The position numbers and the translations under genes were made by a program. The notes beneath the pieces were generated by a model that saw nothing but the letters and a program-made list of their open reading frames with translations, was not told the origin of the DNA and did not search any database. A stretch of DNA of 64,000 nucleotides from Podocnemis expansa (lineage: Eukaryota; Chordata; Testudines; Podocnemididae): assembly GCA_007922195.1 (NCBI GenBank), contig ML681995.1, forward strand, positions 16,932,079 through 16,996,078. Direction: 5' to 3'. The stretch's first letter is position 1, and every line of letters starts with the position of its first letter. Shown here in pieces: positions 34,975 through 45,850 of the stretch.

Positions 34975-35470
34975 GTCCTCTGAGAAAGGGAGACACACAG
35001 GTTTGGTGGGAGAGGGGGAGAGACAGGCAGGGTCAGGCTGAAAAGGGGAAGGGGGAGACACACAGGTTTGAGGGAGACACCGATGACTGGGCTGAGAAGG
35101 CCAAGGGGGGAGACACATGGGTTTGGGCAGAGAAGGAGTGAGACAGGCAGGGTCAGGCTGAGAATGGGGGAGAGACACAGGGTGGGCCAAGAATGGGGGA
35201 GACACGCAGGGTGGGTTGAGAATGGGGGAGACACACAGGGCAGGCTTAGATGCTGAGGTCGGGCTGAGATGCTAGGGTTGGGCTACGATGGGGAGATGCT
35301 GAGTCGGGCTTAGATGCTGGAGTCTGGATGAGATGCTGAGATCCAGCTGCAATGTGGAAAGATGCTGGGGTCCAGCTGAGATACTTGGGTCGGGCTGAGA
35401 ATGGGTGAAATGCCAGGGCGGGCTGTGATGCCCGGGCAGGCTCAGAATGGGGGAGATGTGAGATCAGTTG
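34975..35470. repeat. Minisatellite of GGGGGAGACACACAGG and GATGCTGGGGT units
   Basis: From 34980 to 35250 units of GGGGGAGACACACAGG with GACAGGCAGGGTCAGGCTGA spacers repeat. From 35250 the pattern changes to GGGCTGAGATGCT-type units. Open frames on both strands are repeat artefacts. Confidence 0.85.
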
Positions 35471-35576
35471 GGGAACATGGGGAGTTTGGCTGTGGTTCAC
35501 ACAGCTGGGAATGGTCCCAGCTGTGTTGTACCTTCTAGCCAGCCACCATCCCCATGTTTTCTGTGGTTGGGAGGCC

Positions 35577-35798
35577 AATTAAGTCGACTTAAGGCAACTC
35601 CCTCTCCACGTTGCCTTAAGATTAAGTCGACTTAATAAAGTCGACTTAACTGTAAAGTTGACTTTGTAAGTGGAAGTTATAAAGTTGACTTTACCTGATG
35701 CTAAAGTCGACTTTATTGCCCTGCAATGTAGACAGGGCTTTGTATAACTTGACTTAAGGGTCCTTAAGTCGACTTAAACACACAGTGTAGCCATACCC
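35577..35798. mobile_element. AAGTCGACTT palindrome-rich MITE terminus
   Basis: AAGTCGACTTAA or TAAAGTCGACTT occurs at about 35580, 35624, 35637, 35703 and 35765, with diverged AAGTTGACTT forms between. The terminus is CACAGTGTAGCCATACC. It is proposed as the right end of the 32988 element. Confidence 0.65.
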
Positions 35799-35799
35799 A

Positions 35800-37190
35800 C
35801 AGAGACCTAAGGGTGCTGATCGCTTCCCAATGTACTTGAACCTCTCCTCCTAAATGAGGCAGGGGAATCTTGGTGCAGGCAAAAGCCAGCCCCGAGCTGC
35901 TTGCCATATTCTTCCCTACTCCTGGGGTGCTCATCCTCGATACCTTGAAACAGGACCTTAGGGTCCTGGGATCCACTTATACTCTTCCATTGGAACAGGA
36001 AGGGCAAGGCGGTGAAAGACCGCCTCACACACACACACTTTTCCTTTTCCTGTCTTCTCGAAGGTCTTTTCCAGTTATGCTCTTTCGATACTCTGGGACT
36101 GTGTCCACCCTAAGGAGGGATCAACCATATGTTTACTTACAGGGACCCTAGGGGAATTACCCTTAGAGGTTGCAACCTTGCCATTGTCACATTCACCTTA
36201 ACACCAAAGGGCTGTGCAGCCCATGTGTACCCCAACCTACGGGGGGAACTAGGAAAGCGTCCTTGTCTGGGAGTTTCAGACTGGTGCCAATGAAGCCCTG
36301 GGTCTCCAAGGTTATCCCATTACCACTCTAGGGTGAACCTTCTCCCATCAGAACTACTCCGCTAGATCCCTTCATCGGGCTTTTTCCACCCAACTTAGCA
36401 ACACACAGAGGCCATGGGCTACCCTCCCCCCCCCAGATAAGTAGGGTAGACCTCTGCCCAACCTTCTTTGTGCAGGTGCAAGTCAGTCTCTTGACTTGCA
36501 ATAGATGGCCCATCTTTGCCACTTCCCATTATCCGCAGCTCTGCTGCCACAGTTGGGGATTGAGGGCCTGAAGCTTTTAATGGGTTCAGAATTTTATATC
36601 GCACTTACTACACAGGCGGCATTCTTCTCTCTCACAAGTCTCACTGGCGGAAGCTCCCTGTCTCCTGATGGTTCACTCAATGCATATTAGCTGTAAGCTC
36701 GTCTAAGAGTTGGTAGGGCCCAGTTTGTATGGGCCTATCTAACTTTTCCCCTGGTGTACACGGGATAACCTGGGAAATATCCATGCCAACCTTCAGAAGA
36801 AGTGACCCACTTCCCTTCAATGTTTTCCCTGGGAAGTGCTCATAGAGCAGCTGAGAGGAGCGATGTTATCACAAACAAGCCTCCAGCTCATCAAATTCTT
36901 TCTCTCAATTCCCAGGGTTAGGGACCTTCTAGGCTTGGTGTAGCCAACGTTACACTTCCCAACCCAACTCATGGTGACACATAGCTTCTCTCGGGTCCGC
37001 TTGCTTGGTGTTGTCACCGGACTCTGAAGAGTTACAAGATATTCCCTCCAGTTAGGCAAAATGCTTACTTTCAGGCTCCCTTCCAGGTTTTGGAGCTTGC
37101 CTTAATGGGATAGCCATGCTGAAGGCGGAAAACTCCAACTCTGCCCACCATCCATGGTATGGCTAGTAGTTACCTAATACTGAATGTATC
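35800..37190. other. Unrecognised 1.4-kb low-repeat stretch
   Basis: No intact frame, terminal repeats or known gene were recognised. It contains a C9 run near 36425 and a short CA tract near 36030. It could be the inside of an old retroelement whose other parts are at 31.64-32.04 and 32.31-32.99 kb. Confidence 0.3.
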
Positions 37191-37194
37191 CAAG

Positions 37195-37505
37195 CAGGCT
37201 CGAAGAAGAGCAGCGGGTTACTTACCAGTAAAAATCCTTCTTCGAGATGAGGTGCTCGCATACATTTGGGACCCCCTCCCCACTGTCCATGCTATCCGGA
37301 GTTGGTGACTTAAAGAGGATTGGGGAGGGTCAGGGTCGAGGCCTTATATATAGCCACGAGAGCGGCCAGAGGGAGCATCAGCCACCGACCCTGCTCTGAC
37401 AGGCTAAGGCAAAAAGCTTCCAACCAATTGTGTGCTAAAGCACATACACAACTAATACCGAATGTATGCAAGCAGCCCATCTCGAAGAAGGACTGTTACT
37501 GTTAA
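37195..37505. mobile_element. DIRS-type terminus, separate third piece
   Basis: An inverted pair, CCTTCTTCGAGATGAGGTGC (about 37226) and CAGCCCATCTCGAAGAAGG (about 37472), flanks a block with GGGGAGGGTCAGGGTCGAGG, TATATATAGCCACGAGAG and CTGACAGGCTAAGGC. The block parallels 54280-54380 in the DIRS copy (GGGAGGGTCAGGGTCACGGT, CTATATAGCCGCAGCTGC, CTGACAGGCTAACGC). A solo terminus or recombinant is likely. TTACTTACCAGTAA beside it also recurs near 24690. Confidence 0.7.
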
Positions 37506-38560
37506 GCACGCCACCATTTCTACGTCAAGGGCCTGTCGCTGTCACAGCCAAATTTCACAATCTCACCTTCCGATGGCAAATTTTTCTAGTTTTATCATTT
37601 AAAAAAACTTATTGGGGGAGCAATTTAATATTTTGGGGTATCCAGGTTCTGTCTCACTCTACGCATTCTCCATCAGCTGTTATGTGGGGTCGAGGAGGGG
37701 GAGAGAGAGACACTGGACACTCCTATACTATTGATCACCTTTTATCTAACGTTCATTGGTGGTGTATATGGGTACAGCATTCAAGGGAAACTAAGCAGCA
37801 GAGCAGTGATCATGATTAGCAAACCATTTATTGGAACAACACAGAAAACACAATAAGAGACCAGATTTATCCCAGAATCAAGGAGGTCTTGTTTACCCTC
37901 ACAAGCCTCCGGCTTCAGATACATATAGAAGCAGCGCAAAGTGAGCAAAGCCTAATACATCAACAGTCTGTCCCAGGACAGGCAGCACAAGATACAACAT
38001 CAGATACAAAACATGACACTTTTACACTCATATAACCACTGAGTATCACACTCATACCTGACAGATACAGGGCTTACTTGAAACTGGCCAGGTCCAGGTT
38101 AGCCCAAGTGCCAAAGTCGGAGGGGTGAGGAAGCACTGGGTATGCATCAACCCCTGTTGCATCACTGTTGATCTTCCTCCCCTTGACCACTGAGTCAAAC
38201 TGTTTTATGGATGAATCGATTACAGGAGCATCATGGGGGTGGTGGTGTCCTTCCCCATCCTCCTTTATCCTCATTTGGAGTTGTTTTGATGAGTTCCTTC
38301 TTCTTTTTTGATTGGCACCCCTGGACCCTGGTTGGCCACCAACTTTGCCCTTAACTAGGGACCTTCCACTCATGCCACACGTGCACCTCATTCTTGCTGC
38401 CTCTAGCAATTTTTAAGTACCTACCAGTAGGTCATGAAAGCTACTCCTATGCATAAAGGTTACAACTTTACAATAAAAAGCTGCTGCATTTAGCAACTCT
38501 ATATTTAGGAGGCTTACTTTACTCTTGATAGTCCCAGGGGTGTCACTGCCATAAGACTGG
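37506..38560. other. Unassigned region with one unrecognised minus-strand frame
   Basis: A 111-codon minus frame (38074-38409) has a basic patch (NQKRRRNSSKQLQ) and a HHHPHD run. I do not recognise it, and there is no sign of splice partners or repeats. A decayed mobile-element frame or chance are both possible. Confidence 0.3.
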
Positions 38561-38564
38561 GGGG

Positions 38565-39700
38565 TGTGGCTGCAGTCCTCTGATCTGCAGCTCAGTCCCC
38601 TGCAGCGCTGGAGACGCCTGCTGCTGGCCAGCAGCGATAGGAGCAGGATCTGACCCCAGGCCACCTGCTGCTGGCCAGCTCAGATCTGGCTCCAGCTGCT
38701 GCCAGCCAGAAGCAAGTAGCCCACGCATGGATCCAGCTCTTGCTGTGTGCCACTGGCCAGAAGGCAGCGGCTGGAGCCAGACAGTGCCCACCTGGGCTGC
38801 TTGCTGCTCAAGGCCATTCCTAGGAGGATGCGGGGCCCCGGGCCAATTGGCCTGTGTGGGACCCCCCCACCCTCACCCCCTCTGTGCTGGGGGGACTGGG
38901 CCAGCTGGCCCAGGGGTTGGGCTCTGCTCTCCTGCCCCGCCACTGGGCTGGCCTTCCCTGCCCCCAGGGTGGAATAGCTGGCACAAGGGAGGAGTGAGAG
39001 AGTGGAGGCTGGCCTCTGGGCTGGCCTGCTCTGCTCCTGGGCCAGCTGTTCCCTGTTCTGGGGATGGGGTGAGCTGGTCAAAAGCAGAAGCCGGTTCTGT
39101 GCTCCCTCCCCTCCCCAACCGCCTTTGGCTCTGCACTGAAGGCAGTGGGGAGGGGGCTGGAGATAGCATGACCGTGGGGGGCAGCAGTGCAAGCCCCATG
39201 CTGCCCTGCTCATGGCAGGACAGCATGGGGCCCATGAGGCCTGGGGTGATTGCCTCTCTTGCTCCCCCCCCCCAGCCTTGCTGCTGCTGTCCAGCAGCAG
39301 CAGGAGCTGCTGGCTGGCAGGCAGTGACTGGAGCAAGATCTGGCCTGCCGGGGTCACCAACCACTGGCCAGCAGCAGCAGGAGTCAGATCTGAGCTGGCC
39401 AGCGACAGGCAGGCTGGGCTCAGACCCAGCTCCGGCTGCTACCAATGAGCAACAGGCAGCAGATGGGCCCCATCCGGCTCCCGCTGCTGCCTGCTGGCCA
39501 GCGGCAAACAACGGGAGCCAGATCCAATGCTTGGCTGTTTGCCACTGGCTGCCAGGCAGCGGCTGGGGCTGGATTGGGGCTGCCCTGGCTCCCTGTTGCT
39601 GGCTGGCAGCAACAGGAGCCGGATGGGGCCTTGGTGCCAAATTAGGCCCCAGAGGCAGGGCTACACAGGGCGAGGCCACATGGCAGGGAGTGTGGCCTGG
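38565..39700. repeat. GC-rich CTGCTGGCCAGCAGC-type repeats with embedded hAT-like copy
   Basis: 38565-38808 and 39270-39640 are built of CTGCTGCTGGCCAGCAGC, CAGATCTGGCTCCAGCTGC and related units. Between them, 38809-39262 (CAAGGCCATTCCTAGGAGG onward) matches the hAT element at 785-1330. The same CAGCTGCTGGCAGCC style occurs inside the small hAT at 56342. Long open frames on both strands (up to 328 codons) come from GC bias. Confidence 0.65.
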
Positions 39701-39969
39701 GCCTGGGCTCTGACCCTTTTTTCAGGGGAGCAATGCCCTTGGATATGCGCACCCTCCATTCTCCCAATGGTACATCTTGCACAAGCATTCAACCACAATA
39801 CTGCCAGCTACGTGGCCTGTTGCAAGACAATCTTGCTTTTAGCTCAAGCTATTTTGGAAAGCCCCTCCAATATAGGGACTTCTCCTTGGCATTTGCCCAA
39901 GCTCGTCCGACCTGCCTCACCTTTGGCTGGGATTTTCAAGCTGCCATGAACGACACTGCCCACAAAAAC

Positions 39970-40085
39970 TTGCGTGACAAACAATTTGTTGCCTTTAAAA
40001 GTACCACAGGACTCTTTGTATGTGCCACAGGACTCCCTTGTATGTTTTGCTGAATTAGACTAACACGGCCACCCCTTTGGAACTT
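39970..40085. mobile_element. Foldback MITE right terminus with local duplication
   Basis: TTAAAAGTACCACAGGACTC is followed by a second GTGCCACAGGACTCCCTTGT, then GAATTAGACTAACACGGCC and ACCCCTTTGGAACTT. Confidence 0.72.
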
Positions 40086-40439
40086 GCCCACCTTGTCTCT
40101 CTAATATCCTGGGACCAATGCAGCTACAACAATACTGCATAAATAAAGAAAGACAATTAGCTGGCGAATACAGTGCTATCACAGTGCATCACAGACGAGC
40201 AACAAGGTATTGTCATAAGAGTGGAGATGCAGGAAGGAACTTTTAAAAATAGCCGGGGAATGATCAGTGTACTGTCCAGAGTAGTTTACTAGCTGGAACA
40301 GGGGAGTGCACTGCTCCCCAACATTGAAGGGCTCAGCATTTTACTAGCTCTGCAGGAATCTTACTGGATCACAGCAGAAATCAAAGACTCCGTAACAGGA
40401 GCTGAATCCTTGGCTTTATGTTAACATTTGTCTCAGCTA

Positions 40440-40869
40440 TTTTCTCTCATTCTTTCACACTTCCAACCCTCCCTCTATCTTTCTCTCCTTTTTTTCTGTG
40501 TGTGTGGTCACATGTTTAGTTTTAGATGCCTTTTCTTTAACCCCACCCTCTTGGCCTGAGACTAGAGGGAGAAAGAGAGAGAGAGAGAAAGGGCTCCAGG
40601 CTCTGGCAGAGGAGGAGAGGGTTCAGTAACAAGATAAAAAAGACAGCAGAGACAAAAGGCTGTCCTGGAGGCTGCGACTATTGCACTGATCGGGAATATT
40701 GGAAAGGATGGCGAGACATGCAGGATTTACAGAAAGCCAGCCACTCAGGTTTCAGGATTACTAAATTTTTCCTTCTCTACATGCTCCAGATAGGAAAATG
40801 GAAATTCCTTCTTACTGCATTTTCCAGCCCAGCTTCCGTGCTGTTTTTCAGTATGGCCTTTGCTGCTAC
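40440..40869 (+). other. Candidate 5' noncoding exon region, possibly PGAP4
   Basis: Repeat-free stretch with a (GA)n tract at 40565-40592, ending in a strong plus-strand donor context CTACG|GTGAGT at 40869/40870. PGAP4 needs an upstream noncoding exon because an acceptor precedes its ATG exon. This is only a candidate. The CpG island at 19.8-20.3 kb is an alternative source. Confidence 0.22.
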
Positions 40870-41699
40870 GGTGAGTTGATTTTTCTTATTTATTTCTCTG
40901 TAACTTTTACAGCCTGGAGTGCCTTTAAGAACGTCCTTGAGATCCTCCGATGAAAGATGATCTAGGCTGAAAACATAATATTTTGCTCCTGACAGCTGTG
41001 CAGTTATTTTGGGGAGACCATAGCAGAGGGGTGAGAGTGGGAAGGCAGAAACTTAATGACTGGAAAGAGCTGTGTTCCTTTATGTAAAGGGACTGTCATT
41101 CTGGAAATAAACTCCAGTTAGCTCTGATCATCTGGGCAGGGGAAGAGAGGATGTGGAAGCTCCTGTGGGAACAAGCTGGATGTTTTGTGCTTGCAGGGGA
41201 AATAAATGTTTGTCAGATCCTGTCAGGGCCTGGAGGAACAAGCTTTCCTGAGGAAAATTAGATAAAGATCTATTGCACGGAAGCACGTGACAGTTTCCCA
41301 AAATAATTCCTGAAGTCAGTCTCCAAGTGGATATAGACAGAATTTCCAAGGATACCCCCTTGCAACTGCAAGAAGGTTTCTGCCTGCTGGCATCTAAACA
41401 ACATATATCTGTGGCTCCATCTATTATTGCCTTGAAATGGGAGGGAGTGGGGGTGGGAATCAGCTTGTGTTTAGCTGTCATTCCCTCCTCTTTGACTATC
41501 ATCACCAAGGCAACTGGCATTAATCCCAAGAGATTTGAAAGTCACATTCTGTTACCTGGCAACCCTCCAGAAGAATATGGAGGCACTTGAAAAAAAAACA
41601 AGTACTCAGTGCTGAAGTATGTTTAAATATAGTTGCATAGGAACTTTGCTGCTACAATTTAAAGAGCACTGAGATCTCATGCTTAAGATTTCCATCTAT

Positions 41700-41977
41700 G
41701 GCTAGTTCTACACTGACAACAGCAAACTCACCTCCATTGGATCAGTTTCTCAGGGTCAATTGACCAGATGTGGAGACCCACTTAATCGATCCAGAAATCA
41801 ACCTCATGAATCCACCCCCAGAAAAAGGGTAACTCTGTGTCAATGGGAACACATTTCCTGTTGTGTAGCATAGTGGAGACTGCGCACAGAGCAGCCTTCA
41901 AAAGATACTCTACCTGGCTTGCATAGATCCTGTTGACTGCTGCCAGATTTGCCGGTAAGCGCAGACCAGGCCTGTGT
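41700..41977. mobile_element. MITE related to 9985-10262
   Basis: Left GGCTAGTTCTACACTGACAA, right AAGCGCAGACCAGGCC. Internal AATTGACC and TTAATCGATCC motifs. Weak inverted termini. Confidence 0.5.
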
Positions 41978-42299
41978 CTTTCCAGATAGGACTCTTTCTT
42001 GTTTATTAAGGTCTAAAATGTTTGCTTCTTCTAAACGCAGGCTGGGATTTGGATCTTCTGGCTCACCCTTGCTATAGTCGTTAAATATTTATCGTGCTGC
42101 AGTCCTGTCTGCAACTGTTGTTATCACCAACAGTCTGATCGCAAAGCAGCATGTGCCTGAGGCTGTTTTTAGACAGGCAATAAAGCTGCAGCATTTCCTT
42201 GCTGAGGTCTTCTGTTTTGCCCCCAACTCAACCATTCTAAGCAGGAATATGGGGAGTTGTATCTACCTGCATCTGTTACTTCAGAGGTTTTGTTACTTC

Positions 42300-44220
42300 A
42301 GAGGTTGGAAGCTAGGACAGATGACTAAGGAGGCATATAAAGACATTGCTCGGGGCTGCAGGGATAAAATCAGAAAGGCCAAAGGACAAATGGAGTTGCG
42401 ACTAACAAAGGATGTGAAGGATAACAGGAAGGGGTTCTACAAGTATATCAATAACAAGAAGAGGATCAGGGATGGTGTAGGTCCCTTACTGAATGGGGCA
42501 GGCATCCTCGTGACAGAGGATGAGGAAGAAGCTGAAGTGCTCAATGCTTTCTTTACTTCAGTTTTCACAAGCAGGGTCAGCTCCCAGCCCACTACACTAG
42601 GTACGGGGGACTGGGGAGAAGAAGAGAGGCCCTTGGTGACAGAAGGTCAGGTTAGGGACTACTTAAAGAAACTAGATGTGCACAAGTCCATGGGGCCGGA
42701 TGAACTGCATCCGAGGGTGCTGAGGGAGCTGGCTGATGAGATAGCAGTACCGTTGGCCATTATCTTTGAAAACTCATGGCAAACAGGAGAGGTGCCAGAG
42801 GACTGGAAAAAAGCAAATATAGTACCTATCTTCAAGAAAGGCAAAAAGGAGGATCCAGGGAATTACAGACCTGTCAGCCTCACCTCAATCCCTGGAAAAA
42901 TCATGGAGCAGCTTCTCAAAGAATCCATCCTGAAACACTTGGAGAAAAATAGAGTAATCAGGAACAGTCAGCATGGATTCACCAAGGGTAAATCATGCCT
43001 GACCAACCTCATCACGTCCTATGATGAGATGACTGGATTTGTGGATGCGGGAAGAGCCGTTGATGTGATATACCTTGACTTTAGCAAGGCTTTTGATACA
43101 GTTTCCCACAGCATTCTCATTGGCAAATTAAGGAAGTATGGGTTAGATGCGTGGACTGTAAGGTGGATAGAAAACTGGCTAGATCAACGGTTTCAGCGTG
43201 TAGGAATCAATGGTTCCATGTCAAGTTGGCAAGCAGTAACGAGTGGCGTGCCCCAGGGGTCGGTCCTGGGGCCAGTTCTGTTCAATGTTTTCATTAATGA
43301 TCTGGATGATGGGATAGATTGCACACTTAGTAAGTTTGCGGATGATACCAAACTGGGGGGAACGGTAGACACCCTGGAGGGCAGGGACAGGATTCAGGGA
43401 GACCTAGACAAATTGGAGCAGTGGGCCAAGAGGAATCTCATGAGGTTCAACAAGGACAAGTGTAAAATCCTGCACTTGGGACGAAAAAACCCCATGTACT
43501 GCTACAGGCTGGGGAGTGATCAGCTAAATAGCAGCACTGGAGAAAAGGACCTGGGAGTCATGGTGGATGGGAAGCTGGATATGAGTCAGCAGTGTGCGCT
43601 TGCTGCCAGAAAGGCCAATGGCATACTGGGCTGCATCAGAAGAAGTGTTGCCAGCAGATCGAGGGATGTGATCATTCCCCTCTATTCTGCACTGGTGAGG
43701 CCACATCTGGAATACTGTGTCCAGTTTTGGGCTCCCCACTACAAAAAGGACATGGACAAATTAGAGAGAGTCCAGAGGAGGGCAACCAAAATGATCAAAG
43801 GGCTGGAGCACAAGCCCTATGAAGAAAGACTGAAGGAACTAGGCTTATTTAGTCTGCAGAAGAGAAGATTGAGGGAGGATTTGATAGCAACCTTCAACTA
43901 CTTGAAGGGTTGCTCCAAGGAGGATGGAGCTCAACTGTTTTCGGTAGTAACAGAGGGCAGAACGAGAAGCAATGGTTTCAAGTTACAGCTGGGGCGGTCC
44001 AGGCTGGATATTAGGAGAAACTTCCTTACTAGGCGAGTGGTGAAGCATTGGAATAAGCTGCCTAGGGAGGTGGTAGAATCTCCATCTCTGGAGGTGTTCA
44101 AGGCCCAGCTGGACAAAACCCTGACTGGGATGATCTAATGGGAGTGGTCCTGCTTTTTTTGGCAGGGGGTTGGACTAGATGACCTCGTGGGGTCCCTTCC
44201 AACCCTATGATTCTATGATT
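42300..44220 (+). mobile_element. CR1 LINE, 5'-truncated, intact reverse transcriptase to tail
   Basis: One uninterrupted frame runs from 42153 to 44138 (661 codons). CR1 similarity begins about residue 58. The RT core is intact: [22 protein letters not shown] at residue 307, [10 protein letters not shown] and the catalytic FADD at 395-398. The C-terminus ([38 protein letters not shown]) is also intact. The apurinic-type endonuclease is missing, so the copy cannot move by itself. The 3' UTR ends GGTTGGACTAGATGACC, CCCTTCCAACCCTATGA and two ATTCTATG-type repeats. The open frame marks it as the youngest LINE here. Confidence 0.95.
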
Positions 44221-45700
44221 TGCACAGAACCGTTTTACTAGTCATGGGTGTAAAAAGCCAGAGAGGGGAAGCATAGTAGGATTTGGAAAGACTGCTGGCC
44301 TTTTGGTGGGCTGCATGAGTGCCTTCCCCTCTCTGCCCTTCCCATTCCCCTCCTGGCTTTTGTTCGTCAGGTTTTTGTCTATTTAGACTGGAAGCTTGTC
44401 TTTTATGTACAGTGCCAAGCACAAGGGAGCTGACTCCCGTCTCACTTAGGGCCTCTATCTGCTACATAATTGTTTCCTGAGGGGGAACCAAGTTCATAAG
44501 GTAGTAAAAGAAAAGGACCTTTAACAAAGCAGCTAAATTAAATTTATTAACAAGCACAGGTTTACAATTACTTATGCGAATAAAGCTGCACTGAATATAT
44601 ATACATGATTATAATAAACAGAGGTGATTGGAATATATGTATACCTATATATATTGGTAAGAAGGAAATTTTACTTAAACAAATGATTTAAACAAATTCC
44701 CTATAGGTCCACTAGCTCTAAGGCAAAGTAATATTAGGCAAAACATGAAGCTAGTATAATAGTAATGGAAGAGAAAACCAAAGATGTTACAATCCCTCCC
44801 CCTCCAGACAACTACAGCTACAATTGAAAGAGCTCATTGGGAGAGGAGATGGTCGAGTGAAAAAGGAGGGGGGAAGGAGTAGAAATAAAACACTGACAGG
44901 GGATCAACAGACTGGGGTTCAGCAGGATTCCACCTGCAGGAAAACACTTAACAGCCCACAAATTTCAGTGGTTTCTGAGTCTTGACATGCTACAAAATTA
45001 GAGGACTGACCATGACAATCCAGATCAAAGTCCTCATCAGGCAGAAGAGGTCCAGATTACCTTGGGGGGGGAGTAAAGCCAGGCCCTTGAACCAACCGAG
45101 TGGCTTCCCAGTCCAGTCGAGGGACCTGCTGCTTCCACTTGCAGACTTCACCACTAGAGGGTTGGGGTGAGGGGCTTTCGAGGACATGTTTATGGGTTTG
45201 GATGCAGAAGCACTTGAGCCAGCCAACTGAAACCTTAATTTAGTTTTGTGCCCATTTTTGGAAGGGGTATCTGGGTGCAAAGGTACCCTAGTTGCTGGGG
45301 GTGGAGGGGGAGTCAGCAACTGTATTTTTTAAGAGCAGATTGTTAGACATAGGCAGGATATTGCCATACCACTTGATAACTTTATCTCTTTCTGCAGTTA
45401 GCTTCTGAGCTTATGTGTGCATAAAAAAGAGTGTAACACTTTAATGGCTGGTGGTGTAGCTATTTCTTAACAATAATATAGAAGATGATAACTCCACAGA
45501 GAGGAATACACATAGAAGTCTGAAATTCCTGAAGTGAAGAAAAGTAATACAAGGCTATCCAAATGTGATTTGAAAATAAAACTTGTGTGTGTATTTGTAT
45601 TAAAGAGCAGACATGAGCCCAAATCAACCCCCCCCCCCATTCCAGAGTTGTGGAGGTTCCAAGCCCATCTTTAACAAAAAAACTCTTGTATTCCTTTTAC
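44221..45700. other. No gene recognised; AT-rich unique sequence
   Basis: Between the CR1 and the next MITE I see no supported exon, terminal repeat or RNA gene. Short frames are unremarkable. Confidence 0.5.
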
Positions 45701-45704
45701 TCAG

Positions 45705-45850
45705 CATATGTCTACACCACGAAATGAAGTCAACATACGTTAGGTCAATTTACAGCCACTGCAGTTGTTAAATTGGCTCTTTGTGTCCACACTATGCTCC
45801 TTCTGGAAGTAGTGCACATCCTTACCAGACTGTTTTCATGGACTTAGGTG
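45705..45850. mobile_element. MITE fragment, CATATGTCTACACCACG end
   Basis: CATATGTCTACACCACGAAA and TTTGTGTCCACACTATGCTC resemble the Harbinger-like termini seen elsewhere in the window. GTTAGGTCAATTTACAG lies between. The right half is uncertain. Confidence 0.45.

Larger units (their letters stand above)
32988..35798. mobile_element. Probable 2.8-kb Harbinger-like element with nested repeats
   Basis: The left end GACTATGTCTATACTACAG and the right end CACAGTGTAGCCATACCC are imperfect inverted repeats. Left subterminal TAAACCGGCTTAATAAAG and right subterminal AAGTCGACTTAA blocks are both rich in palindromes. It contains two minisatellites and a foldback element. The flanks read CTCACACA and CACAGAGACC, so a short duplication is possible. 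No transposase was seen. The two ends could instead belong to two separate truncated MITEs. Confidence 0.45.

Noticed and set aside
34957..35256. Overlapping frames that look like a repetitive protein, or a CRISPR-like array
   Set aside because: It is a eukaryotic minisatellite with irregular units and no conserved spacers. Frames open on both strands.
38727..39713. 328-codon plus-strand frame
   Set aside because: It runs through the GC-rich repeats and the hAT-like copy. Long frames occur on both strands there, so it reflects composition, not a gene.
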